A stretch of 64,000 nucleotides of DNA from Eggerthella sp. CAG:298 (GTDB lineage: Bacteria; Actinomycetota; Coriobacteriia; Coriobacteriales; Eggerthellaceae): assembly GCA_000435675.1 (NCBI GenBank), contig FR895136.1:10587-74586 (forward strand), written 5' to 3'. This document shows, one piece after another, positions 53,585 through 61,802 of this stretch (position 1 is its first letter; each line of letters opens with the position of its first letter). The translations under genes were made by a program, and so were the position numbers. The notes under the pieces are model-generated. The model saw only the letters and a list, made by a program, of their open reading frames with translations, ran no database searches and was not told the origin of the DNA.

Positions 53585-54943
53585 TTAATCCACGTCGCAC
53601 GCCATGAGGTCGGCATAGGTCTCGCGGCGCGTGACGAGCTTGGCTTGCCCATCCTTCACGAACACGATGCCTGGGCGCGGCTGGCCATTGTAGTTGCTCG
53701 CCATGGAATGACAGTAGGCACCGGTGCCGAACACACAGATGACATCGTCCAGATCGGGATGCTGCAGCGGCCGATCGAGCACGACCGCATCGCCGCTTTC
53801 GCAGTGCTTGCCGCAGATGGTCACGATCTCCGTGCGCGGTTGGTCGGCCTTGTTCGCAACCACCGGCTCGTAGTCTGCGTGATAGAGCGCCGTGCGAATA
53901 TTGTCGGACATGCCGCCGTCGATGGCCACGTACTTGCGAATGCCGGGAAGCGTCTTCAGGATACCCACCGTGTAGAGCGTAACGCCCGGTACGGCCACCA
54001 TCGAACGACCCGGCTCGCAGAGCAGGCGTGGCTCAGCGAAGGAGAACTCGGCGCAATACTTCTTCATGGCCGTGGTGACCACTTCAGCGAATTCATCGAT
54101 CGACGAGGGGTTCTCTTCGGTGGTGTAAGCGATGCCCAGACCGCCGCCCACATCGATCTCGCCCACTTCGATGCCGTAGTGGCCCTTAACGCGCGCCGCG
54201 AATTCGACGATGACCTTGATGGCTTCGTCGAACGAATGCAGTGCGAAGATCTGCGAGCCAATGTGCATGTGGAAGCCTACAAGATTCACGTTCGGAAGCT
54301 CAAGGATGTCGGCTACGCAGTTGAACGCGAAATCTTCGCGCATGGTGAAACCAAACTTCGAGTCTTCGCAGCCCGTGCGGATGTATTCGTGCGTGTCAGC
54401 CTCGACACCTGGCGTAATGCGCATGTAGATGTCTTGTGTCTTGCCCAGTTCGCCTGCGATCTCGGAGACGCGACGTGCTTCGATGCGCGAATCGACCACG
54501 ATGCGCCCTACGCCTGCCGCAATGGCTTCGCGCAGCTCTTGGGGAGTCTTGTTGTTGCCATGCACGAACACGCGCTCCATCGGGAAATCAACGGCCTGTG
54601 CCAGCGCCAGCTCGCCGCCGCCCGACACATCGAGGCAGAGGCCATGCGCGTTCACGAGGCGGCAGACCGCCTTGTTCAAGAACGCCTTCGAAGCATAGAT
54701 GACATCGGAATTGGGATAGCGCGAAGCGAACGCATCGCGATAGGTTTCCATGCGGTTCTCAAGGTCTGCCTGGTCGTACACGTAGAGCGCCGTGCCGAAT
54801 TCTTCGGCAACTTTCACCATGTCCACGCCACCGATATGAAGATGACCATCGATGACCTCGGCGGTCATCGGCAGGCATTCGCCTAGTTCCATAGTAGTGA
54901 GATTATCAGGTTCGACATCATGCTTTGGTGCTGGAAGCGACAT
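53585..54943 (-). CDS. lysA: Diaminopimelate decarboxylase
   Basis: A 452-residue PLP enzyme, the last step of lysine synthesis. The Schiff-base Lys is in IYASKAFLNKA near residue 85; HGNNKTPQELREA, HMHIGSQIF and DVGGGLGIAYT are conserved, and the C-terminal GKHCESGDAV carries the active-site Cys supplied to the dimer partner. Start with AAAGGG. The first ~25 residues are longer than in most orthologues. Confidence 0.96.
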   Translation of the reverse strand: MSLPAPKHDVEPDNLTTMELGECLPMTAEVIDGHLHIGGVDMVKVAEEFGTALYVYDQADLENRMETYRDAFASRYPNSDVIYASKAFLNKAVCRLVNAHGLCLDVSGGGELALAQAVDFPMERVFVHGNNKTPQELREAIAAGVGRIVVDSRIEARRVSEIAGELGKTQDIYMRITPGVEADTHEYIRTGCEDSKFGFTMREDFAFNCVADILELPNVNLVGFHMHIGSQIFALHSFDEAIKVIVEFAARVKGHYGIEVGEIDVGGGLGIAYTTEENPSSIDEFAEVVTTAMKKYCAEFSFAEPRLLCEPGRSMVAVPGVTLYTVGILKTLPGIRKYVAIDGGMSDNIRTALYHADYEPVVANKADQPRTEIVTICGKHCESGDAVVLDRPLQHPDLDDVICVFGTGAYCHSMASNYNGQPRPGIVFVKDGQAKLVTRRETYADLMACDVD

Positions 54944-55028
54944 GGGAGCCCTTTCTTTCGTGCCTCGCTCGATATGCTAGTTATATGGGGTTAACTTATC
55001 CGCATCTACCCCATAGTAATAGGTAGGA

Positions 55029-56714
55029 CTACGAAAATAAAGCGAAGAAACGCGATAGTAACGATTCGTCGGTTTCTTGCACTTCTTCAGGCTCGGGCTC
55101 AGGCAGTGCGATCGCTTCAGTAGTCATGACGAACTGAACGAGGTTCACGTTGGTATTGCGCGCATCCGCGAAGCTCTTCGGCACGAAATCGCTCTTGTCG
55201 TACTCGGCCATCATGGCATCGATCTCAGCTTGGACCTTGTCGGGGATGGTCGCGCTTTCCTCATGGAGCGTGGACGTTCCTTCAGCTAGCGCCGAGGCTC
55301 CTTCACTCAGCTTGCCAGCTCCCTGCGCGAGACTTCCGCTCGAACCTGCAAGTTCGCTCACACCCGCATCGAGCGCGGCAGAACCGCTCGTAAGCTCATC
55401 GCCCTGCTGGGCAAGCTCACTAAGGCCACCTGAAAGCTTGGTGAGCGAACTGTCGAGCGGCGCATACCCATCTGCAAGCCCTTCAACTCCCGCGGCATAA
55501 TCTTTCAGCTGGCTGAACTGTCCAGACATGCCTGAAAGCTGGGCAACGATCGCATCCTTTTCAGCTTGGGCCATCGTGGGGCTTGTTTGGATAGCGTTCA
55601 CCAGCTGCTGCATCTGCGTTTGTGTCTGGTCGAGCGAGTGCACTATAGCAGCGCTCGCTTGGCTCAGCCCCTCAAGCTGTTCGGCGAAAGTCTTCGATCC
55701 AGCAGCCGCCTGCGCAAGGCCATCGCTTATCTGCGCGACCCCTGCCACATAGGCAGCAACGCCCGCGGAGAGCTCTTGAGCGCCCCCTTGCAACTGAGCC
55801 GTTCCGCTCTCGAGCTTACGAGTTCCCGCTGCGAGCGCGGTTGTGCCCTCTTCGAGACCTTCCGCACCAGTATCGAGCTTGCCCGTTCCCTCGATGAGCT
55901 CATCGAATTGCGCGATGAGCGCGCTCGAATCGGGTGCTTCGATGGCCATCGAGAACGGGATAGCAGCGATGCTCACCCCCTCCATCTCGAAGTCTTCGAC
56001 ATGGGCAGTGAGCGTATAGGAGCCTGTCTTGCCCGGCATGCCACTGAACGTGACTGCGGTGTTAGAACCATTGAGCGCGATAGCGCCCTCCTCCGTGGCA
56101 ATGTTCGAGACGTGGTCCATCGGGAGCGTGCAGGTGATCTGCAACAGATAATTGTCGAAGTAGAGCGGATCGATCGCTTGATTCTGAGTGGTCTCGATGG
56201 TTATCTTCAGCTCACCCGACTTGCCGGCAACTTCTTCGGGCGAACACGCCTTGCCATCGAGTTCATAGGCGATGCTCACATTCCAAGGCAGATCGGTCGA
56301 GGTAAGATTTCCCTGGTAGGCGAACGATTCGCTCTCCACGGTGCACAGCACGCTGTCAGACTCGCGCGCGATGTTCGTACCATCGGTCAAGTTCACCACT
56401 TCGCTGTAGGTGCCGAAGTCCTTCACCATGACGGGCTCTTCGGAGAACAGTTCGTTCACCACATAGAGGCTCTTCACCGCACCTGCAGCCGTCATGCTCG
56501 CATACACGATCTCTTGCTTTTCGCAAGTGCCTTCGAGCAGGGTCGAAGGCGGCGCAGAGAGCGTGGTGTTGGTCGCGCTCTCTGTCTCGGCCGCGTTGGC
56601 CTGCTGTTCTTCTGCGGCATACCCAAGATTCGCAGGAGCGATCTCGGTGATGGCGGTCGCGATGATCAATAGCACGCAAAGCACCATTGCTAATGCCGTT
56701 CTTCGTAGCGTCAT
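55029..56714 (-). CDS. Secreted protein with LxxG coil repeats (YhgE/Pip-like coil)
   Basis: A 561-residue exported protein. The signal helix is RTALAMVLCVLLIIATAIT. A beta-rich region fills about 50-265, then residues 270-505 hold many seven-residue repeats of the form L-x-x-G-x-x-x-L/A (LDTGAEGLEEGTTALAAG and later), like the coil of YhgE/Pip and tape-measure-like proteins. The end is acidic, then a hydrophobic LLSRFFALFS. The ATG at 56714 has AGGTGA; a GTG at 56723 overlaps the MMPL stop. It is translated right after the MMPL gene and probably acts with it outside the membrane. Confidence 0.82.
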   Translation of the reverse strand: MTLRRTALAMVLCVLLIIATAITEIAPANLGYAAEEQQANAAETESATNTTLSAPPSTLLEGTCEKQEIVYASMTAAGAVKSLYVVNELFSEEPVMVKDFGTYSEVVNLTDGTNIARESDSVLCTVESESFAYQGNLTSTDLPWNVSIAYELDGKACSPEEVAGKSGELKITIETTQNQAIDPLYFDNYLLQITCTLPMDHVSNIATEEGAIALNGSNTAVTFSGMPGKTGSYTLTAHVEDFEMEGVSIAAIPFSMAIEAPDSSALIAQFDELIEGTGKLDTGAEGLEEGTTALAAGTRKLESGTAQLQGGAQELSAGVAAYVAGVAQISDGLAQAAAGSKTFAEQLEGLSQASAAIVHSLDQTQTQMQQLVNAIQTSPTMAQAEKDAIVAQLSGMSGQFSQLKDYAAGVEGLADGYAPLDSSLTKLSGGLSELAQQGDELTSGSAALDAGVSELAGSSGSLAQGAGKLSEGASALAEGTSTLHEESATIPDKVQAEIDAMMAEYDKSDFVPKSFADARNTNVNLVQFVMTTEAIALPEPEPEEVQETDESLLSRFFALFS

Positions 56715-56719
56715 GGCTC

Positions 56720-58837
56720 TCACCTGCCCGCTTTCTCTTCGAGTGACTGTTTGTAAGGCTGTTTATAGAAATGCGTTCCAAGCGTTGTCTTTTCGATAAC
56801 GCGATCGAAGATCATGAAGAGCATCGGTAGGAGCAGAAACGTGTTGAGCGCTGCGATAAAGGCACCCCGCCCGATGAGCGTTCCGAGGCTCGCGATGACC
56901 CCGTTGCTCGAGATGAGACCGATGAACGCACCGCACAGCGTAAGGATAGTCGCTGAGGTAAGGATCGTGATCGCACTGCGCGAGATCGCTTCGGTGATGG
57001 CCTGGCGCTTCGGTTGCACACGGCGTTTGTCGAGGTAAGAACGCGTGAGGATGATCGTGTAATCGACCGTTGCTCCCAGCATGATCGCGCTGATGATGAG
57101 GTAGCCGATGTATTGAATCGTCTCGCCCGCAAAATAGGGAATGGCTAGGTTGATCCAGATCGAGCTCTCGATCGTGAGCAACAAGATGAGCGGGATCGAC
57201 AGGCTGCGGAACATGAGCAAGAGCACCAGTCCGATAGCGATGATCGAAGCGAACAGCACGCGCGCAGAATCGTCGTTCACGATGAGCGACATATCGTAGC
57301 TCGTTACCGTGGAACCAACGAGCTTCGCTTCATCGGGATAGTAGAGCTGACATAGATCGCGAATACGCTGCACGAGTTCGAACGCTTCGGGGCTTTCGCC
57401 GCGCAAATCGGTCGCGATGATGATGCGCGAATAACCACCCGAAATGAGCGATTCGAGGCTTGCAGGAGGCACCATATCGGTAGGGATGCGTTCCGAGACC
57501 GTGGTCACGTATGATGTGATCGAGCTCACGTGCGGCAGTGTATCGAGCGCAGCGACCAGCTCCTTCTCTTTGCCCCACTGGCCTTCGGGAACGAGCACCG
57601 CGCACTGACCAGAAGCGTTGAAAGTCTCTTCGATGAGCTCGGTATCCTCGTAGAGCTGACTGCCCGGCTCCACGAACCCGCTCGCCCCATACACATATTC
57701 GGTATTGCGCGATCCCAAGAACGCCGGCACCACGATGAGCGCCGCGATAAGGGTGAACGGAATGCTCAAGCGCATGCACCACTTCGCGAACTTATCGAAC
57801 GAGGGCAAGAACTTGCGATGCGCTGTTCGCTGCAGCAGCTTTTCGGAAAGCAGGACCATAACGGGCAGGAGGAACAGCACCGAAAGGAAGCTGAACACGA
57901 TGCCTTTCGCCAGCACCACGCCCATATCCGCGCCGATGAGAAACGCCATCGCGCAGAGGGAGAGGAATCCGAAGAACGTGGTCGCAGCCGACGAAGCGAT
58001 GACACCCGAAGCCTTGTGCATGCCCGCGAGTGCGGCATCGTAGGACGAGCGACCCTCTTGCTTGAAGTGGCGGTATTCGTGCAGCATGACGATGCCGTAG
58101 TCCATGGAGACCGCAAGCTGTAGGATAGCCGCGCACATCTGCGTGATGAACGAGATCTCGCCGAAGATGATATTGGTGCCGAGGTTATACACGATCGAGA
58201 TGCCGATGACCGAAAGGAAGAGTACCGGCTCGAACCAGGCTTCACTCGTTAGGAGCAAAAGCCCCAGGATCACGATGACTGCCATGACCAGGATGAGCTG
58301 GATCTCGAAGTCCGACGAACCCTGCGCGACCGCCGTGTTCACTTCGTCACCTGAAAGTGCGACCGCGTTCGCCCCTCCTGCTTGAGCCGCTTCCTTGATC
58401 GCATCAAGCGCCGCGACCGACTTCGTTGAGTCGAGTGCGACCTGGTAGAGATAGCCCTCATCGCTCTTCCATGCCTTCACGATATCGGCATCGTAGGTTT
58501 CGAGCGGTCGGCGGATATCCACCACATCGCCGAGCCAAATGAGGTCATCCACACCGTCGATCGCCGCGAATTCAGCGGCAAGCGCATCGGCTTGCATGAG
58601 ATCGATCCCTTGGGCATAGATGTAGCTGTTGGGTAAGTTCGCGCCGAAAGCATCTTCGAGCGTTTGAAGCGAACCAGTGGAAGGAGAGTCTTCGGGCAAG
58701 TAGTCCGAGAACTGGTAGTTGATCTTCACCAGCGGGATACACAGCGCGCAGGCAACGCATAACAAAAGTGCCGCCGCTAATACCCCTTTAGGATGATCGA
58801 GGGTCGCACGGAAGAGTTTGTCGATCATATGACGCAT
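56720..58837 (-). CDS. MMPL/RND-family membrane transporter
   Basis: A 705-residue transporter with two repeats of one TM helix, a large outer domain and five more helices (12 in all). The MMPL signature is visible in VSMDYGIVMLHEYRH near 245 and GATVDYTIILTRSYLDKRR near 590, both with the proton-relay Asp/Tyr pairs. Such proteins export lipids or peptides with proton flow. The start has AAAGGGGAGGG. The following gene encodes a secreted coil-repeat protein with overlapping translation signals. Confidence 0.9.
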   Translation of the reverse strand: MRHMIDKLFRATLDHPKGVLAAALLLCVACALCIPLVKINYQFSDYLPEDSPSTGSLQTLEDAFGANLPNSYIYAQGIDLMQADALAAEFAAIDGVDDLIWLGDVVDIRRPLETYDADIVKAWKSDEGYLYQVALDSTKSVAALDAIKEAAQAGGANAVALSGDEVNTAVAQGSSDFEIQLILVMAVIVILGLLLLTSEAWFEPVLFLSVIGISIVYNLGTNIIFGEISFITQMCAAILQLAVSMDYGIVMLHEYRHFKQEGRSSYDAALAGMHKASGVIASSAATTFFGFLSLCAMAFLIGADMGVVLAKGIVFSFLSVLFLLPVMVLLSEKLLQRTAHRKFLPSFDKFAKWCMRLSIPFTLIAALIVVPAFLGSRNTEYVYGASGFVEPGSQLYEDTELIEETFNASGQCAVLVPEGQWGKEKELVAALDTLPHVSSITSYVTTVSERIPTDMVPPASLESLISGGYSRIIIATDLRGESPEAFELVQRIRDLCQLYYPDEAKLVGSTVTSYDMSLIVNDDSARVLFASIIAIGLVLLLMFRSLSIPLILLLTIESSIWINLAIPYFAGETIQYIGYLIISAIMLGATVDYTIILTRSYLDKRRVQPKRQAITEAISRSAITILTSATILTLCGAFIGLISSNGVIASLGTLIGRGAFIAALNTFLLLPMLFMIFDRVIEKTTLGTHFYKQPYKQSLEEKAGR

Positions 58838-58993
58838 AACCCTCCCCTTTGTGCGCTATCGATTGGATGATTCGTTGAATCTTTTTACGTTCCGCGATTC
58901 TTGGGCGCTTTATTCCCCCGCGCGCTCATGGAAACGTATAGAACGTAGTATAAACAATCAGATGGAGTTAACGATTCATGAAGGGGATTCTCC

Positions 58994-59437
58994 ATGCTAA
59001 AAATCACTGTTATCGCAGTCGGCAAACTGAAGGAGCGCTTCTGGCGCGATGCGTGCGCTGAATATAGCAAGCGCCTTGGTGGCTACTGCAACCTTATCGT
59101 ACGAGAGATCCCTGATTCGAACCGCGAGCAAGAAAGCACGCTCGTTTTGGAAGCGCTGCCCGAAAATGCGACCATCATCGTGCTCGACATCCAAGGGAAA
59201 GAGACCTCCAGCGAAGCACTTGCGAGCCGGATCGAGCGCTACACCGTTGAAGGGGTATCACATCTGGTGTTCGTGATTGGAGGATCCGATGGCCTTACGA
59301 ATGCAGTAAAAGAGCGCGCTGCCTTTCGCATGAGCTTCGGACCGATCACGCTCCCACATAATCTCGCACGAGTGGTTCTGCTCGAACAGGTCTATCGCGC
59401 CTTCAAGATCATCAAGCGCGAACCCTACCACAAATAA
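58994..59437 (+). CDS. rlmH: 23S rRNA (pseudouridine-1915-N3) methyltransferase RlmH
   Basis: A 147-residue SPOUT methyltransferase acting on the 70S ribosome. SAM-binding knot: VFVIGGSDGLTNAVKERA; RNA-binding end REPYHK. Near full length (family about 155). The start has AAGGGG. Its stop is followed by a partial family A repeat. Confidence 0.95.
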   Translation: MLKITVIAVGKLKERFWRDACAEYSKRLGGYCNLIVREIPDSNREQESTLVLEALPENATIIVLDIQGKETSSEALASRIERYTVEGVSHLVFVIGGSDGLTNAVKERAAFRMSFGPITLPHNLARVVLLEQVYRAFKIIKREPYHK

Positions 59438-59440
59438 AGG

Positions 59441-59450
59441 TGACGAACGA
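59441..59450 (+). repeat. Partial family A repeat after rlmH
   Basis: TGACGAACGA lies three bases after the rlmH stop codon and matches one arm of the palindrome at 40835. The other arm is absent. Confidence 0.4.
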
Positions 59451-59463
59451 TGATGGGTGGAGG

Positions 59464-60942
59464 CTATTCCCAGTCAGCGCCGATCACCACAAGGAAATCG
59501 GTCTTGAATGAATAGGTGCCGCCTGTGTTTTTCTTGAGCTGACCAACCCCGAGCGCATCAGCAATCGCCTGTGCTTGAGCTTTGTCAGATTCATCGTTGT
59601 AGATGATGAGCGTATTCTTATACTTGGAATCATCAGCATTGCCCGTATCAGTTATTGCGCCCTTGGCTGAAAGCTTTTCGGCAGCTTCTGCGGCAACGCC
59701 ATTTATACCCGCGCCATTACGAACTGCAATTTCAACACCCGAAAGGCTTGAGCTTGATGCATTGGAGCCATTCGTTGCAGATGTGCTCTTGCCGCCGTCA
59801 CCAATGACTGCAAGCGTAACGCCCGTATTGGGGTCAACCAAGCCTTCTTCCGTAGGCGGAAGACCTGCATCAACGCGCTTCATCATCTCGCGCCAAGGTT
59901 CTTCATCAAGAACAGCCCACCAAATGTCGTTTTCATACAGTGGCGTAGTGGGCTCCATAGCCGAATAGATATCTTCATCAACGTTGATATCTTTGAAGGT
60001 GTTCGCAAAACCAAGGATGCTCGAGACCGAGAAGTCGGTGGTGATGTAGTTGGCAAGCGTGTTGACCGTGTTAGTCATGGTTGCCACGTCGGAAGACATG
60101 ATCTTCTTCAAGATAGCCGAGATGACCATGCGCTGGTTCGCTGCACGCATGAGATCGCCATCACCGTACTTATCATAGGCGTGACGCGAACGACAGAGCA
60201 CGAGCGCTTGTGAACCATTAAGCGTTTGCGGACCTGCCTCAAGCGGCTCGCCAGCAAGGGGGTCATCGATAGCCATGGGCACATCGACTTCAACACCGCC
60301 AAGCGCATTGACTACATCTTCAAAGCCATTGAAATCGATTTCGGCGTAATGATGGATCGGCACACCCGCCAGCTTCGATACTGTTTTGACCGCGAGTGAG
60401 GGACCACCGAAAGCATATGCCGCATTGATCTTCTGTTTGCCATAACCCGGCAGTTCAACCATCGTGTCGCGATAGATCGAAACCATGGTTATCTTGGTAT
60501 TACGCGGATCGACACGGGTAAGGATCATGGAGTCGGTGCGATACGCACCGCCGTAAATGTCGCTCTCTTCGCGCTCTTCTGATTTATCAACGCCGATCAA
60601 CAACATATAGAACGGTTCGCTGGGAGAATCGGATGCGGTGAGCGAAGCGAGAAGGTCCTCGTCAAGACCGTCTTGCAGATTACGGTCGATATTGGAAATG
60701 AAAGCAAACGCAACACCGACACCCGCAAGTACGACTACCAGGAAGATGGCAGCAACCGTCATACCAACTTTGCGTTTATGATGCTTCTTCTGCTTACGAG
60801 AGGCATCGTGATACTGTTCTACATTACCGTGCCGAGAATAGGCACTCGCATCATAAGGCGATGTGAAAGATTTCCCGCTGTATGACGAGTTTTCGGCACT
60901 GCGGACGGCATGGCGCCCAGTCTTTTTTCGCGATTTCATCAT
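59464..60942 (-). CDS. LCP (LytR-CpsA-Psr) family protein with LytR C-terminal domain
   Basis: A 492-residue membrane-anchored enzyme that attaches teichoic acid-like or capsular polymers to peptidoglycan. The N-terminal 60 residues are basic and Ser/Tyr-rich, then one TM helix. The LCP domain includes LLIGVDKSEE, YRTDSMILTRVDP, SIYRDTMVELPG and CRSRHAYDKYGDGDLMRAANQ split, with conserved Arg and Asp residues for pyrophosphate lipid binding. A LytR C-terminal domain (about 395-490, VEIAVRNGAGINGVAAEAAE) ends the chain. The start ATG-ATG has no good ribosome site and follows TATACT by two bases, so the transcript may have almost no leader. Confidence 0.92.
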   Translation of the reverse strand: MMKSRKKTGRHAVRSAENSSYSGKSFTSPYDASAYSRHGNVEQYHDASRKQKKHHKRKVGMTVAAIFLVVVLAGVGVAFAFISNIDRNLQDGLDEDLLASLTASDSPSEPFYMLLIGVDKSEEREESDIYGGAYRTDSMILTRVDPRNTKITMVSIYRDTMVELPGYGKQKINAAYAFGGPSLAVKTVSKLAGVPIHHYAEIDFNGFEDVVNALGGVEVDVPMAIDDPLAGEPLEAGPQTLNGSQALVLCRSRHAYDKYGDGDLMRAANQRMVISAILKKIMSSDVATMTNTVNTLANYITTDFSVSSILGFANTFKDINVDEDIYSAMEPTTPLYENDIWWAVLDEEPWREMMKRVDAGLPPTEEGLVDPNTGVTLAVIGDGGKSTSATNGSNASSSSLSGVEIAVRNGAGINGVAAEAAEKLSAKGAITDTGNADDSKYKNTLIIYNDESDKAQAQAIADALGVGQLKKNTGGTYSFKTDFLVVIGADWE

Positions 60943-61105
60943 GAGTATATAATGCTCAAACTCTATTTGTTACGCAATCGTTTATCGGGTAACAAAACAA
61001 GAACTCCGCGTATTTAGCGTTTTTTCTCCAAAAATGTGTTGAGCCCATGAATTTTGTAAGGTTTCTCGTACAAACAAGAGGCCTTCTGCGCCGGCTCCAT
61101 GGTGA

Positions 61106-61657
61106 CTACTTGCCTTGATCGACCTCGTCTGCAACGTCGCTCGGCAGGGTGAAACGCCATGAGCAACCGCATGTCGGATCCGTGATCTCGGGGTAGCAAC
61201 TCAGGCACTCGACCTCGATGCGCGGGTCGATCGTCTGGGCGAACGTGGTGTATTCGTTGATGCCAGCTGGCTTGCACGGATGGAATTCCATGCCCTTGCG
61301 CGAGCGGGCTGCTTGGACGCGGCACACATCGGTTCGGAAGATGAGCGCATCGTCTTCCCAGTGCATGCTCGTCTCGTTCGCGATCGTGTTGTAGTAGAGC
61401 GGAAGTGCCTGCGCAAGACCTTCAAGCCCGGGATATTCAGCAAGATTGAGGAACTTCTTCAGGCGCCTTGCCTCGGAAATGGGATAGCGCTCCCACACAG
61501 CAATATCGATCTCCATGGCGTAATCCATGCCCTCGCGCTCTTCAAGAATTTGGAACCAGGTGCCATCCATGGCGACCAGGTTCTTCGAGGCCATCCTCAA
61601 AAGCTCAACGAGCTGTTCCTTGGTCAAGTTCTCGATCGCATTCTTCAAGCTGGGCAT
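61106..61657 (-). CDS. Hypothetical protein with Cys cluster (DUF6125/ATC-hydrolase-like)
   Basis: A 183-residue soluble protein. The first half is helical (TKEQLVELLRMASKNLVAMD and GMDYAMEIDIAVWERY) and ends in a Cys-containing C-terminal part: CRVQAARSRKGMEFHPCK and VECLSCYPEITDPTCGCSW, giving about six Cys and one His. From memory it resembles the DUF6125 proteins linked to thiazoline-carboxylate hydrolases of Actinobacteria, but I cannot confirm it. The start at 61657 has AAAGGACG. Possible metal-binding or redox role. Confidence 0.72.
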   Translation of the reverse strand: MPSLKNAIENLTKEQLVELLRMASKNLVAMDGTWFQILEEREGMDYAMEIDIAVWERYPISEARRLKKFLNLAEYPGLEGLAQALPLYYNTIANETSMHWEDDALIFRTDVCRVQAARSRKGMEFHPCKPAGINEYTTFAQTIDPRIEVECLSCYPEITDPTCGCSWRFTLPSDVADEVDQGK

Positions 61658-61802
61658 TGCTTCGTCCTTTCGATCCGGTAGGGCAATGAGGAGCCACTGC
61701 ATCAGCACGCTCAAACTGTTCGTTCGATGATACCTGCTTGCACAAATGCGCTCAAGCAAGACCATCGTGTAGAATGATTCGTACTAAGAGTGAGGAGCGA
61801 GC

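Noticed and set aside
53645..54886. 413-codon plus-strand open frame opposite lysA
   Set aside because: Antisense shadow caused by codon bias of a highly conserved gene.
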